Position numbers and translations under genes: made by a program. From Sediminicola arcticus (GTDB taxonomy: Bacteria > Bacteroidota > Bacteroidia > Flavobacteriales > Flavobacteriaceae): a stretch of DNA of 64,000 bases. Below the pieces are notes generated by a model. It had not been told where the DNA came from and did not search any database. It saw only the letters and a program-made list of their open reading frames with translations. Below, in pieces: positions 8,100-16,830 of this stretch. The stretch is taken from the NCBI RefSeq assembly GCF_040566695.1, contig NZ_JBEXAE010000007.1, positions 1-64,000 on the forward strand, in the 5' to 3' direction. Numbering within the stretch: the first letter of the stretch is position 1; every line of letters begins with the position of its first letter.

Positions 8100-8948
8100 T
8101 TATGGGTTGCAATAGTCGCAAAACGTAGGGTCTTCGGTTGTTTTTTTATGAGGATACATTTCTTCTTTTTTGAAATCGCATTTTTGACAGAAGTAAATGA
8201 AACTCAACGTAGAGTTGGTAGGTGAACCACATAAACTACATTCTAATCCCTTTTTTACATCTGTAACTCCAAAACCCGGAATATTGCAATGGGGGCAGCA
8301 AGAATTTACCTTGTCAACTAATTTTTTGGCAGCATTTTCAATTACAGTCATTCGGGTAGGGTTATACATTGCCCTCATATCAGTTTCTACATAAATAGAA
8401 TTAGACTCGTCAAGCAGTTTTTTAAAGGCTTTTTTTAATAGGGTTGTATCTGTAATCCCCTTAATTATGTCAGTATTGTCTTTCTCTGATTTACGAAGTA
8501 TAAGTCCATGAGATGGAAATTTAACAGATTCAGCAAAGTCTAAAAGGTCTTTTTCAGTTTCAATTACTTTACCACCAAAATTGGTTTCTATACTTAATTC
8601 TCTTGTGATTATTTCTAGGTTGTTTTTTTTGTCGATGAATATTAAAAACTCATCATCTGCACTTGCAAAAAATATTGAAGGATGGGCACCAAAGGAGCCC
8701 TCACTTGCTACTCCCAAATCACAGTTGCTTGCTTCCATAGCTAAAAGACATTTTTTTCTAGCGGTTGCAATTGGGTCAAGCTCTCTTTCAATTTCTCCTG
8801 AAAATGTCCCTAAAATATCAGTATCAAAATTTTCATTTGTAAAGCAAGTTACTCCAAGATTTTTTTCTAGTAGGGGAGCAATTACTTTTTCTTTTTTATG
8901 TTTAGTAGCAATTATTAGCTTTCTATTTTCAAATAATGAAGTGCCCAT
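8100..8948 (-). CDS. DUF6671 family zinc-ribbon protein
   Basis: 282 aa. The first ~200 residues form an alpha/beta domain of unknown function with conserved acidic residues (LGVASEGSFGAHPS, DMRAMYNPTRM). The C-terminal ~70 residues hold several CxxC pairs (CCPHCNIPGFG, CSLCG, CQKC, CDYC), a likely set of two zinc ribbons. This matches the DUF6671 architecture. Function is unknown; the R/D-rich TDMRAM-NPTRM motif before the zinc ribbons is typical of that family. It lies 14 bp after the Sua5 gene, so it is probably co-transcribed with it and the dihydroorotase-like gene. Confidence 0.75.
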   Translation of the reverse strand: MGTSLFENRKLIIATKHKKEKVIAPLLEKNLGVTCFTNENFDTDILGTFSGEIERELDPIATARKKCLLAMEASNCDLGVASEGSFGAHPSIFFASADDEFLIFIDKKNNLEIITRELSIETNFGGKVIETEKDLLDFAESVKFPSHGLILRKSEKDNTDIIKGITDTTLLKKAFKKLLDESNSIYVETDMRAMYNPTRMTVIENAAKKLVDKVNSCCPHCNIPGFGVTDVKKGLECSLCGSPTNSTLSFIYFCQKCDFKKEEMYPHKKTTEDPTFCDYCNP

Positions 8949-8962
8949 ATAATTTATAGTAA

Positions 8963-9919
8963 TTATTTTGTAGCTCTTTCTAGTCTATCGTTAATGGATT
9001 TGCCTAAGCCAACATCTGGAAATCTTTGTGCAACTATCATATCCAAATTTAAATCGTCCAGAGTGTGAAGTGCACTGTATAACTTAGATGCAGCTTCTTT
9101 TAAATCTCCAGACTTTGATAAAATTTCTACGTGTTTAATATTTGAAGCGTTCATATTTTCTGTAAAGCTTACGACACCAATTGTTTTATCACCATTGCTC
9201 TTTATAAATTTTTTAATATCGTTTACAAGGTATGTTTTTGTTTTGGGAGCGTAGTGTTTGGCTAGCATGCCCGGTGCATCGGGTGCTTTTTCTTTCTTGT
9301 TTTTAACCTTAATTTTTCCTATAACATTTTCAATTTCTTCTATAGCGATAGCTCCTAGCCTGTAGAGCACTGGTTCATTATTTTCAAATCCAATGATGGT
9401 AGATTCTAATCCGTTCTTACATTCTCCACCTTCAAGTACCATTTTTATGGAATTCTTAAAATAGCTTTCAACGTGCAATGAATTAGTTGGACTAATTCGA
9501 TTAAACGGATTAGCACTAGGTGCAGCTAGTGGAAACGATAATTCTTTTAACAACTTTAAAGTTATAGGATGATTCGGGATTCTCACAGCAACGGTGTCTT
9601 TACCTGCTGTTATAACATCTGGAATGTTAGATTTCTTCTTTAAAATTAAGGTTAACGAACCAGGCCAAAAAGCATCTGCAAGTAATTGTGCTTTAATAGG
9701 AAACTCGCTTGCTATTTCGTCTAATTGTTCAATGGAGTGAAGATGCACTATTAAGGGATTGAACAACGGCCTTTGTTTTACTTCAAATATTTTACGAATG
9801 GCTTTGTCACTATAAATATTTCCTGCCAATCCATAAACAGTCTCGGTAGGTATTGCTACTACATCTTCATTGTTTAAGATTTCAACTGCCCTGCCAATGT
9901 CATTCGAAATTATAGTCAT
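8963..9919 (-). CDS. tsaC: L-threonylcarbamoyladenylate synthase (Sua5/YrdC/YciO)
   Basis: 318 aa cytoplasmic enzyme that makes threonylcarbamoyl-AMP from Thr, bicarbonate and ATP for the t6A37 modification of ANN-decoding tRNAs. The YrdC domain (about 1-200) shows PTETVYGLAGN, KxR in FEVKQRPLFNP, and SANPFNRISPT. The C-terminal Sua5 domain follows the linker APGMLAKHYAPKT, so this is the long Sua5 form, not the short TsaC. This is normally a core single-copy gene; finding it here suggests either an extra copy or an island placed next to core genes. Separated by 8 bp from the upstream dihydroorotase-like gene. Confidence 0.88.
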   Translation of the reverse strand: MTIISNDIGRAVEILNNEDVVAIPTETVYGLAGNIYSDKAIRKIFEVKQRPLFNPLIVHLHSIEQLDEIASEFPIKAQLLADAFWPGSLTLILKKKSNIPDVITAGKDTVAVRIPNHPITLKLLKELSFPLAAPSANPFNRISPTNSLHVESYFKNSIKMVLEGGECKNGLESTIIGFENNEPVLYRLGAIAIEEIENVIGKIKVKNKKEKAPDAPGMLAKHYAPKTKTYLVNDIKKFIKSNGDKTIGVVSFTENMNASNIKHVEILSKSGDLKEAASKLYSALHTLDDLNLDMIVAQRFPDVGLGKSINDRLERATK

Positions 9920-9927
9920 AGTTGAGG

Positions 9928-11274
9928 CTAGTTATTGGTGAATTCAATAGGCATTCCAAAGCTATCTTCGTGAAATAGACCATTGTCATAGACTAAATTT
10001 CCATTTACAAAGGTCTGTTTGATTGCTGTCTGAAATTTAGTTCCTTCTAATGGAGACCATCCACATTTGTACAAAAGGTTGTCTTTAGCAACTGTCCATT
10101 GGCTGTTCAAATCCACCAAGGCTAGATCTGCGTAATAACCTTCTCTGATAAACCCTCTGTCTGTCATACGATACAGAATGGCAGGATTATGACACATTTT
10201 CTGAACTATTTTTTCTAATGAAATAAGGTCTTGTTTGTAGAACTCTAGCATACAGTTGAGAGTGTGCTGCACCATTGGTGCTCCTGACATAGACTGAAAA
10301 TAAGGTTTTTGCTTTTCCTCAAGAGTATGTGGTGCGTGGTCGGTTGTGATAATATCTATTCTGTCATCAAGCAGCGCCTTTAATAGGCCTTGTTTGTCTT
10401 GTTCCGTTTTTATAGCTGGATTCCACTTAATGAGCATTCCCAGTCGTTCATAGTCTTTGTCTGAAAACCATAAATGATGTACCGAAACTTCAGTTGTTAT
10501 TTTTTTCTTTTGTAAAGGAATGTTATTCTGAAATAGGTGTGTTTCTGCCTCAGTCGTTAAGTGTAGAATATGAAGTCTTGCGTTATGTTTTCGAGCCAAA
10601 TTAATCGCACGTTTTGTTGCTTCATAGCAGCCTTCAGTACTCCTAATAATTGGATGAAACTTTGCGGGAATATCCTCTCCATATTTTTCTCTAAAAGCCT
10701 GTTCGTTAGCTTCTACGATTTCTTCTTTTTCGGAATGAATGGCTATAATGGATTTGCAGTTGGCAAATAGTTTTTCCATGGTATCTGGATTATCTGCAAG
10801 TAGATTTCCTTTTTTTGTAAAATAAAGTCCATCATCAGAAACTCCAATGAATTGGCTTGTATCTGTTTTTAAAACATCATCAAGATTATCTCCATTTACT
10901 CCAAGGAAGAACGAATAGTTTGCTAAAGATTTTTTAGATGCAATCTCATATTTTTCATTTAGGCTTTTAACGGTTAAAATATTTGGAACTGTATTGGGCA
11001 TATCAATAAAGGAAGTTACGCCACCTGCTATGGCAGCTTTGCTTTCGGTATATAAATCGCCTTTGTGTGTAAGTCCTGGGTCTCTAAAATGAACTTGTCC
11101 GTCAATAATTCCTGGGAATAGGTGTTTGCCCGTTCCGTCAATTACTTTGTAATTTGGTTCAATGTCAATTTTTCCAATTTGATAGATACGTCCATTAGAC
11201 AATAAAATATCTGCAACAAAGGATCTCCCTTCATTTACAATAGTAGAATTCTTAATTAAAATACTCTGATTCAT
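9928..11274 (-). CDS. pyrC: Dihydroorotase family protein (metal-dependent amidohydrolase)
   Basis: 448 aa. Cyclic amidohydrolase of the dihydroorotase/allantoinase/hydantoinase group; a dihydroorotase would convert carbamoyl-aspartate to dihydroorotate. Motifs: LFPGIIDGQVHFRDPGLTHKGD (about 52-73), MPNTVPN, ILHLTT, SVHHLWF, and ITTDHAPH near residue 315. The usual metal pair HxH before FR reads QxH here: the first histidine is glutamine. Many Bacteroidota homologs carry this DQVHFR-type variant, to my knowledge, so activity may be retained or altered. First gene of the operon with Sua5 and DUF6671. Confidence 0.8.
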   Translation of the reverse strand: MNQSILIKNSTIVNEGRSFVADILLSNGRIYQIGKIDIEPNYKVIDGTGKHLFPGIIDGQVHFRDPGLTHKGDLYTESKAAIAGGVTSFIDMPNTVPNILTVKSLNEKYEIASKKSLANYSFFLGVNGDNLDDVLKTDTSQFIGVSDDGLYFTKKGNLLADNPDTMEKLFANCKSIIAIHSEKEEIVEANEQAFREKYGEDIPAKFHPIIRSTEGCYEATKRAINLARKHNARLHILHLTTEAETHLFQNNIPLQKKKITTEVSVHHLWFSDKDYERLGMLIKWNPAIKTEQDKQGLLKALLDDRIDIITTDHAPHTLEEKQKPYFQSMSGAPMVQHTLNCMLEFYKQDLISLEKIVQKMCHNPAILYRMTDRGFIREGYYADLALVDLNSQWTVAKDNLLYKCGWSPLEGTKFQTAIKQTFVNGNLVYDNGLFHEDSFGMPIEFTNN

Positions 11275-11284
11275 TATTCATTTT

Positions 11285-11445
11285 CTGTTACTGGTGTCGG
11301 TTTTCTTAAATTGCCGCTATCGTATCGGCTATGAGTAGTGCAGGATTAAAAGGCGGTTACTTTTCAGTTTATCACAAACCTTTGTTTTATGTTTATACTT
11401 TTGTTTTGGCAAATAATTCACTATTTTTTAAATATAGTGCTGTGA
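11285..11445 (-). repeat. attC-like inter-gene block
   Basis: Contains CTATGAGTAGTGC at 11329-11341, the same 13-mer as at 24496-24508 and one base off 7857-7869. Non-coding. The opposite arm is poorly conserved (near TATAGTGCTGTGATATG, 11430-11450). Confidence 0.4.
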
Positions 11446-11460
11446 TATGTTCTTATTTTC

Positions 11461-12951
11461 CTATTTCTTATTTAGCTTTTGATGCATTTTTTTTCCTTCT
11501 CTAACTATTATTTCAATAATCTCCTCAATATCTTTTTTGGAAGTCCTGAAATTTACAATACAGCCTCTTAAACAGTACTTTTCATTTACAATTGCATTGG
11601 ATAAAAATATTTCACCACCTTTTTGTAATGCATCAAGTAAAGCTTCATTTAAAGTGTTTAAATAAACTTCATTATTCTTAATGTTTTGCGTATAACCTAT
11701 AGGAACATATCTCAGGGTGGCAATACTTAAGTTTTGAGTGATAGCTTCCAATTCTATATGGTCTTCTGCTAACTCAAAAAGTAATTTTGATAATTCTATA
11801 TCTTCACCAATCATTTTTACATATCCGCTTCTTCCTACCTGCTGTAATGCCAGCCATACTTTTAAAGCTCTAAATCCACGAGAATTTTGAAGTCCAAATT
11901 CGTAATAATTTTGAGATGATCCCTTTTCATTTTTGCTAAAATTGTAATACTCGGGATTTGAACTATAGGCATCAATTAGATGTTGGGGATTTTTTACCAA
12001 AGTACAACCTGCTTCTAATGGCGAATAAAGCCATTTATGAGGGTCAAGCGCTATTGAATCTGCCTCTCGTATACCATCAAATAACGGTTTTAATTCTGGA
12101 ATAACTGCAGCGGGAATACCATATGCCCCATCTACATGAAACCATAAATTATATGTTTTGCAAAGTGCTGCAATTCCTTTAAGATTGTCTACAACTCCAG
12201 TACTAACATCTCCTGCCGTTCCAACGACCATTAGAGGTTGGTGACCTTTTTTTATATCCTTTTTTATGGCTCGTTCTAAGAGGTCATTGTCCATTATATT
12301 TGAGGAATTCGTCGGTATCCATCTAGTCGATTTAGAACCATGGCCGAAAAGAATAGCAGCTTTTTCCACCCAAGTATGAGTCGTTTTTGAACAATATGTA
12401 ATTAATTTTTTTGAAGAACTTGCGAGACCATCTTTTTTAATATTTTTTGGTGCTTTGGCTGTCCTTGCCGCTAAAAACGCAGTGAAATTTGCCATATTAC
12501 CCCCACTAACTAAGATTCCGCCACAGTTAGGAGAGACACCAATAAATTCGGCTAACCATTTCACAGTTTGCATTTCAATTTCGGTTGCAATAGGGCTTAA
12601 TATCTGTGCACATACATTTGGATTCACCGAAGCTGCTAATAGATCTGCAAACATTCCAATTGGTGCAGGTGATGAGGTAATATACCCCATAAATTTTGGA
12701 TGACCATTGAGTAAAGAGTGGTTCATTAATAATGCAGACGCTTTAGAAATTATTTCCTCGGCCGGACTTCCATTATCTGGTAGAGAAGAATTACCTAATA
12801 TTTTCATCAATTGTTTAGATGATTCGCCTGTAGTAACAGGCTTTTCATCAATTGTGTCGATAAATTCAGAGATGGTATCAATTAAGCGATAACCAATTTT
12901 TTTAAATTCGTCTTTACTTATTTCAATTGGTGTTTCTCTGTTTTCAGTCAT
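11461..12951 (-). CDS. PLP-dependent decarboxylase (group II, aromatic/glutamate type)
   Basis: 496 aa from the ATG at 12949-12951. The frame is open a further 31 codons upstream, but that part lies in the repeat block and looks non-coding. Conserved features: HPKFMGYITSSPAPIGMFADLL near the N-terminus, GGILVSGGNMANFTAF, WFHVDGAYG (PLP-binding Asp), and DPHKWLYSPLEAGC with the Schiff-base lysine. Enzymes of this family decarboxylate amino acids such as tyrosine, DOPA, tryptophan or glutamate; substrate cannot be assigned. Single gene in the minus-strand array, with attC-like blocks on both sides. Confidence 0.87.
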   Translation of the reverse strand: MTENRETPIEISKDEFKKIGYRLIDTISEFIDTIDEKPVTTGESSKQLMKILGNSSLPDNGSPAEEIISKASALLMNHSLLNGHPKFMGYITSSPAPIGMFADLLAASVNPNVCAQILSPIATEIEMQTVKWLAEFIGVSPNCGGILVSGGNMANFTAFLAARTAKAPKNIKKDGLASSSKKLITYCSKTTHTWVEKAAILFGHGSKSTRWIPTNSSNIMDNDLLERAIKKDIKKGHQPLMVVGTAGDVSTGVVDNLKGIAALCKTYNLWFHVDGAYGIPAAVIPELKPLFDGIREADSIALDPHKWLYSPLEAGCTLVKNPQHLIDAYSSNPEYYNFSKNEKGSSQNYYEFGLQNSRGFRALKVWLALQQVGRSGYVKMIGEDIELSKLLFELAEDHIELEAITQNLSIATLRYVPIGYTQNIKNNEVYLNTLNEALLDALQKGGEIFLSNAIVNEKYCLRGCIVNFRTSKKDIEEIIEIIVREGKKMHQKLNKK

Positions 12952-12969
12952 GGACTTAAGTTTTTTCTC

Positions 12970-13170
12970 TGAAGGGTTACAACGGTTATACAATGAACAG
13001 TACGGGAGTAATTTAGCTATTACTTTCCAGCATGTACATAGCAAAACTTTTTAGTTCTATTTTTTCTTTTTTAGCCAAAGCTATTTCAACGCTTCGGAAC
13101 TAAATATTTTTCGAACTTAATAAAATTACACAAACCCTGTGAATGCCCAGCAGGCAGTGTTATTTATAGG
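12970..13170 (-). repeat. attC-like inter-gene block, family A
   Basis: Contains GCATGTACATAGCAAAACTTTTT and AACGCTTCGGAACTAAATATTT (~13085-13110), matching the family A blocks at 7840, 19560 and 24479. Its right part GTGTTATTTATAGG (~13157-13170) is a partial inverse of CATGTATAACA (~13836-13846) on the other side of the DinB gene. Confidence 0.45.
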
Positions 13171-13233
13171 TTTTTTTAGGAATTTCGTTGTTTTTTAGGA
13201 GCTCAATATATTTCAAAATCCCGTTTTCCAAAG

Positions 13234-13776
13234 TTATTGAAACAAAACGTACCGAGGTGGATAAAGCCCGTTTAGTCTCAGATAAACAAGCATTTGTGCT
13301 CTATGATGAGTTACGTGGTCGGTCAGTAAGAAGAAAATTTGTCGCTTACTCCGATTCAATCCAAAATAGTCTAGTTCGTCATCAAATTGAGTCGTATCAA
13401 ATTGCTGAATTAACTTTATGGTTTCATCAAATGTCTTATTAATTGTTGCAATCATTTCTTCTTTAGATTTATTGGCAACTTTAAATATAGTGTCAGTATT
13501 CCAATCCCTGGATTCTCGTCCACCTAATAATGACTGACTATGCCAATCTATCACATATCCGATATGCATTAAATTTTCTGCAAAGCTCATTGCCTCAGGT
13601 GTAGTATTGAAGTTATACTTATCCTCTGGCATTGTTTCTGCAACAAGAATTAAATACTTGCGGGAATTTTCTAAACGCTCTAAATAGTCTTCAATAAAAT
13701 TATCCTCCAGAGCAAATAGCGGTGATGTAACCGAATTAAATAACACAAGAATTGTTAAAATAAGTATATGCTTCAT
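13234..13776 (-). CDS. Exported DinB-like four-helix protein
   Basis: 180 aa from the ATG at 13774-13776; upstream codons in the frame are repeat-block sequence. A signal peptide (MKHILILTILVLFNSVTSPLFA) precedes a DinB/YfiT-like metal-binding four-helix bundle. Candidate ligands are His in ENLMHIGYVIDWH and the pair in LTDHVTHHRAQ, the standard three-His arrangement. DinB-like proteins bind divalent metal and include thiol-S-transferases such as bacillithiol transferases; the substrate here is unknown and export is unusual for the enzymatic members. Single gene bracketed by TGTTAT-type inverse boundaries. Confidence 0.8.
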   Translation of the reverse strand: MKHILILTILVLFNSVTSPLFALEDNFIEDYLERLENSRKYLILVAETMPEDKYNFNTTPEAMSFAENLMHIGYVIDWHSQSLLGGRESRDWNTDTIFKVANKSKEEMIATINKTFDETIKLIQQFDTTQFDDELDYFGLNRSKRQIFFLLTDHVTHHRAQMLVYLRLNGLYPPRYVLFQ

Positions 13777-13825
13777 AATATTTAATTTTAATTCAAATAT
13801 TCTTTTTATCAAGATCTCATAATGA

Positions 13826-13920
13826 ATTCCAGCATGCATGTATAACAAAAGATTACGAACCTTTGATTACGCATTAAAGTATGTATTATTTTTATACGAT
13901 GTTATAAGTAGCTTTTTATT
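13826..13920 (-). repeat. Short inter-gene block
   Basis: CATGTATAACA at the left and GATGTTATAAGTAGC at the right are loosely inverted. It is shorter than the other blocks and its assignment is tentative. Confidence 0.3.
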
Positions 13921-13924
13921 CAAA

Positions 13925-14287
13925 TCACATTGCTCCAATTACGAATGGAACTTTAGAGTTTTCTGAATAATCTCTTGAAAAACCAGAATTTTTAGTTTTT
14001 AAAATCACTCCCGTACTTGTTGCGGTTCCTTTAAATCCATCGTTACAATCTACTTCCAAATTCAGATGTTCAATTTCCCCATTTTCTTTAAATTTAGTTT
14101 TAGAAAAATCAACAGTTATATTCTTTTCAGCTTTAAATGCAGATGCAATATTAGTTAATTCAGTTTTGGTTGTATTTTCCGTAATAATTAAGAACACTTT
14201 TTCAGAATCAGTTGAATATTTTGTTTCGGATTCCTTTGAACAGCTTAATATTAAAATTCCGATTAGTACTAAAATTATTTTTTTCAT
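13925..14287 (-). CDS. Small lipoprotein of unknown function
   Basis: 120 aa. Lipobox LILSCSKE (Cys 16) predicts a lipoprotein. The body reads VFLIITENTTKTELTNIASAF, KAEKNITVDFSKTKFKENGE and IEHLNLEVDCNDGFKGTA. The pattern of ITxNTTxxEL, then xxxNITVDFSKxKxxExGxIxxLxLxVD, resembles the small periplasmic domain found at the C-terminus of Bacteroidota M56/BlaR1-like peptidases and related lipoproteins; this link is a family-level impression. No catalytic residues seen. Single minus-strand gene. Confidence 0.6.
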   Translation of the reverse strand: MKKIILVLIGILILSCSKESETKYSTDSEKVFLIITENTTKTELTNIASAFKAEKNITVDFSKTKFKENGEIEHLNLEVDCNDGFKGTATSTGVILKTKNSGFSRDYSENSKVPFVIGAM

Positions 14288-14324
14288 TAGTTATTGTTTT
14301 TCTATTCGTGTTAGTTTTCTCCTT

Positions 14325-14505
14325 TTCGTTACAGTTTGGTCATAATGTCACGTCCTAAAATATGGTTACGGGTTAATGCATGGTTTTAAGCCCCTAATTT
14401 AGCAAGTACACACCAAACTGGAAATCCGCGGGTCCGGAAGCTTTGGGATTCAGAAGTAGACTAGAACATGCGATTACTTATAGCTATTGTTGTGCGTTGT
14501 GGTTC
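14325..14505 (-). repeat. attC-like inter-gene block, family E
   Basis: Left arm GGTTACGGGTTAATGCATG (~14363-14381) pairs imperfectly with CATGCGATTACTTATAGCT (~14468-14486). It aligns with 21590-21705: TTTTAAGC(C/A)CCTAA.TTA.CAA, a GGGATT(C/T)..GAAGTAG(A/G)C..GAACA segment. The right end ATTGTTGTGC resembles other right boundaries. Confidence 0.5.
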
Positions 14506-14524
14506 TCTTTGTATGCAGTTGGCC

Positions 14525-15178
14525 TTAATGCTTTTTCCTACAAATAATGTATGAATCTCCGTGCTTTTTAATTTCTTTGTACTTATCCTTGGCAAGACCT
14601 TCATAATAATAGAGAATTTCAAAATCAAGAAAACATTCACGAAGTCTGTTTTTCTCGATGTAGTATCTTATTTCACAACAGTCATCCCTTTTTGTAAAAG
14701 TATTAGGCTCAATCATTCTTTCTGTGGAAACATAATCTTTAAATTCCGGATCTAGATAATTCCGCAAAGACATAATGATAATTCCTCCTTTTTTGACTGT
14801 CGGTTTTAGTGTTACAATCAACTTTTCAAAATCACTTCGACTCATGCAACAACCAACAAGTAGGCAGTTAATCGCGTCATAATAATTTTGAGGATATCCA
14901 AAATCTAATACATTAGTATTCAATATTGAAGCATTTGTAAGTGAGTTATCATCTAAAAATTCTCGTAAACGGTCTAAACGTTTTTCGTTATTATCCAATG
15001 CTGTAACTTGGAACCCTTTCTTTGCGAAGAATACAGTATCTGCTCCTTCTCCACAACCAATATCAAGTAAGTCCCTTCCGTTAGTCAAATAAGGCAATGC
15101 TTTCTCCGCAAGGGGGTCAGGCTTAAAAGGCTTTTCAAATCCATACTTATTTTTGAGGATACTGTCTAAGTTGCTCAT
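14525..15178 (-). CDS. Class I SAM methyltransferase (TehB/UbiE-like)
   Basis: 217 aa. Motif I LLDIGCGEGADTVFFAKKGF (about 37-56), motif II VTALDNNEKRLDRL, motif III/IV NYYDAINCLLVGCCM and post-motif MSLRNYLDPEF give the standard Rossmann methyltransferase order. The closest known shape is the TehB-like group (small cytoplasmic methyltransferases, some detoxifying tellurite), but substrate is not determinable. Start ATG at 15176-15178. Single cassette-like gene. GTTG(T)GC left of it and GCACCTCAAC right of it are loosely inverse, as for other members of the array. Confidence 0.78.
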   Translation of the reverse strand: MSNLDSILKNKYGFEKPFKPDPLAEKALPYLTNGRDLLDIGCGEGADTVFFAKKGFQVTALDNNEKRLDRLREFLDDNSLTNASILNTNVLDFGYPQNYYDAINCLLVGCCMSRSDFEKLIVTLKPTVKKGGIIIMSLRNYLDPEFKDYVSTERMIEPNTFTKRDDCCEIRYYIEKNRLRECFLDFEILYYYEGLAKDKYKEIKKHGDSYIICRKKH

Positions 15179-15199
15179 AATATCGTTAAGTTATTTCCT

Positions 15200-15372
15200 T
15201 TTATATTTATGAATTGCACCTCAACTTCAGGTCTATAAAGTCTCTAAGCCAATAGGAACAAGGGTCCTGGGTATGACATGGCGCTTAAGCGCTCGGGCTC
15301 TATCGGACTAGATTTGTTTTAACGAAGATAGGAAATAAGCGCAAGCTCAGGGGAGGGATGTGTTATAGGTGA
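15200..15372 (-). repeat. Inter-gene block with loose inverted repeats
   Basis: Non-coding. GGCGCTTAAGCGCTCGGGCTC (15281-15301) contains the small palindrome GCGCTTAAGCGC. AAGCGCAAGCTC (~15338-15349) repeats part of it. The left end CACCTCAAC and right end GTTATAGGTGATTCG are weak boundary candidates. Confidence 0.35.
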
Positions 15373-15376
15373 TTCG

Positions 15377-16152
15377 TTATTTTACAAGGAATTTCATTAA
15401 ATCGAAACAAAGATTGTCAATTAGTTCCTTTTTTGGATTGTTTGTAGCTCCTATGTTAGTCAAAATTATAATAGCTGTTTTATTGTCAAGATTGATGGCC
15501 ATAGAAGATTTATAACCACCTGTTCCTCCATTATGCCGTAAAAAGGGTTTTGGGGTCTTGTTTTTTAAAATGCGCCATCTTATAGCAATTTCTAGATTCT
15601 CATTAATGGTTTTTGTCGATTGTTTCATCAATGTTAACTGATTGTTTAAGGCCTTAAAATTCCACATCAAATACTTGGCTAGGTCACTGACACTAGAAAG
15701 TATAGCCCCAGCACCTTTTATTTCTGCCATATCCCAATTCACAGTAAGTTTCCCTTTCCAGTTGTAACCTTGAACCAAAAAGTACTTCACCAAATCCCTT
15801 TGAGTAGTGGAATGTTCCATTTTTAAAGGCTTGAATATATCTTCTTGTAACAATGATTCATAATCCCGTGATTCTATTTTAAAGACGATGTAAGCGAGTA
15901 AAGCCATACCTAAATTGGAATATTGATATTTTTCTCCAGGTATTGATTCCAACTTTATATCCTTAGTTAAGTAATCAACAAACTTTTCTTTCTCGCAATT
16001 TTTGTATAGGTTGCTGGCATCAGTATTAAAAATGCTTCATTCTAAATTACTTGGTAGCCCAGATGTATGATTTGCAAGTTGACCAAAAGTGATAATAGGA
16101 TCGCCTTTTATCTTAAAATCCAAATAGGGCTCTATTGATTCATCAAGGCTGT
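15377..16152 (-). pseudogene. Serine beta-lactamase-like hydrolase, truncated and with a stop
   Basis: The 3' part encodes 191 aa of the class C beta-lactamase / PBP-like fold: GEKYQYSNLGMALLAYIV (the YxN motif of this fold) and HNGGTGGY (the HxG/KTG-like motif). Upstream, the same frame reads DPIITFGQLANHTSGLPSNLE, then TGA at 16037-16039, then NTDASNLYKNCEKEKFVDYL into the first intact Met. ITxxQLxxHTSGLP is diagnostic of the family. The N-terminal part bearing the catalytic SxxK is missing: the next gene ends immediately upstream. So this is a truncated gene with an internal nonsense codon. No activity is expected. Confidence 0.85.
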
Positions 16153-16170
16153 TATTTATTTAGTAAACGT

Positions 16171-16629
16171 TTAAAGCGTAATGTTCAACGCGGATATTTT
16201 TAATCCTATACCATTAGGCTCCATTAACTCAATCTTCTTAATGCTCTTAGTGGATATAGAATATGCTTTATTTTCAATTAAATAGCCATTTATGTAAATT
16301 TCGTTACTCGTTTTCAAACTAAAGAAAAGATTCAATTCCTCTTGGGTTTTAGTGTCAAATTTTAGGTCAGTCTCTACTTTTATCATTCCCTTGGTAATCT
16401 TATCTACAGGAAAGAGATTAATTGGACTCAATTCTTCATTTTTCGAAATTTCAAGATTTTTAATTTCTTTTGGAGAGATTTTTAATAATAGATCTGAACT
16501 ACCAATAATAGTATTGTTTATTATTAAAATAGGCTTTTCAGGGTTCTTTTTATAAAATGTGGTTTCCAGATTTTGGGAATAAGTAAAAGCACTGATGCTC
16601 ATAACTATTATTAGAAATACTATTTTCAT
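16171..16629 (-). CDS. Exported protein of unknown function
   Basis: 152 aa from the ATG at 16627-16629; nine further codons are open upstream. The signal peptide ends SAFTYSQ. The mature part contains KPILIINNTIIGSSDLLLKI and LEISKNEELSPINLF, resembling the '(I/V)(I/D)G..I.S.D.L..I.P..I..(I/L)(E/D)(I/V)' strand pattern of TonB-plug-like domains that are found as isolated exported domains in Flavobacteriia. The C-terminal half has no recognised feature. Single minus-strand gene; the truncated hydrolase gene begins 18 bp downstream without a repeat block between them, so two fragments may have been joined here by deletion. Confidence 0.6.
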   Translation of the reverse strand: MKIVFLIIVMSISAFTYSQNLETTFYKKNPEKPILIINNTIIGSSDLLLKISPKEIKNLEISKNEELSPINLFPVDKITKGMIKVETDLKFDTKTQEELNLFFSLKTSNEIYINGYLIENKAYSISTKSIKKIELMEPNGIGLKISALNITL

Positions 16630-16644
16630 TTCTGATTTTTTCAA

Positions 16645-16805
16645 AATGTTATGCAACGGTTAGTCTAATAATCCGTTCTTGAGATTTGATGTTAATCAAA
16701 TTGTGCTTCGAATCATGCCGGATTAAAAGTACAAAAATTTTTTAATTGTAGTAAAAATGTTAAATAATGGTTTTTATCTATTTTTATGCTCCGGCTTTTC
16801 TTTTT
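16645..16805 (-). repeat. attC-like inter-gene block, family C
   Basis: Close relative of 23845-23980: both read TCCGTT.TTGAGATTTGAT(G/A)TTAATCAAAT..G.GCT..G.ATCATGCCGG and TTGTAGTAAA. The internal hairpin GATTTGAT-N4-ATCAAAT is shared. Non-coding. Confidence 0.55.
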
Positions 16806-16830
16806 TAACTTTTCGTAAAATAGTCTATCA

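Noticed and set aside
13234..13776. DinB gene as DNA-damage polymerase
   Set aside because: The name refers to the DinB/YfiT four-helix fold; there are no polymerase motifs.
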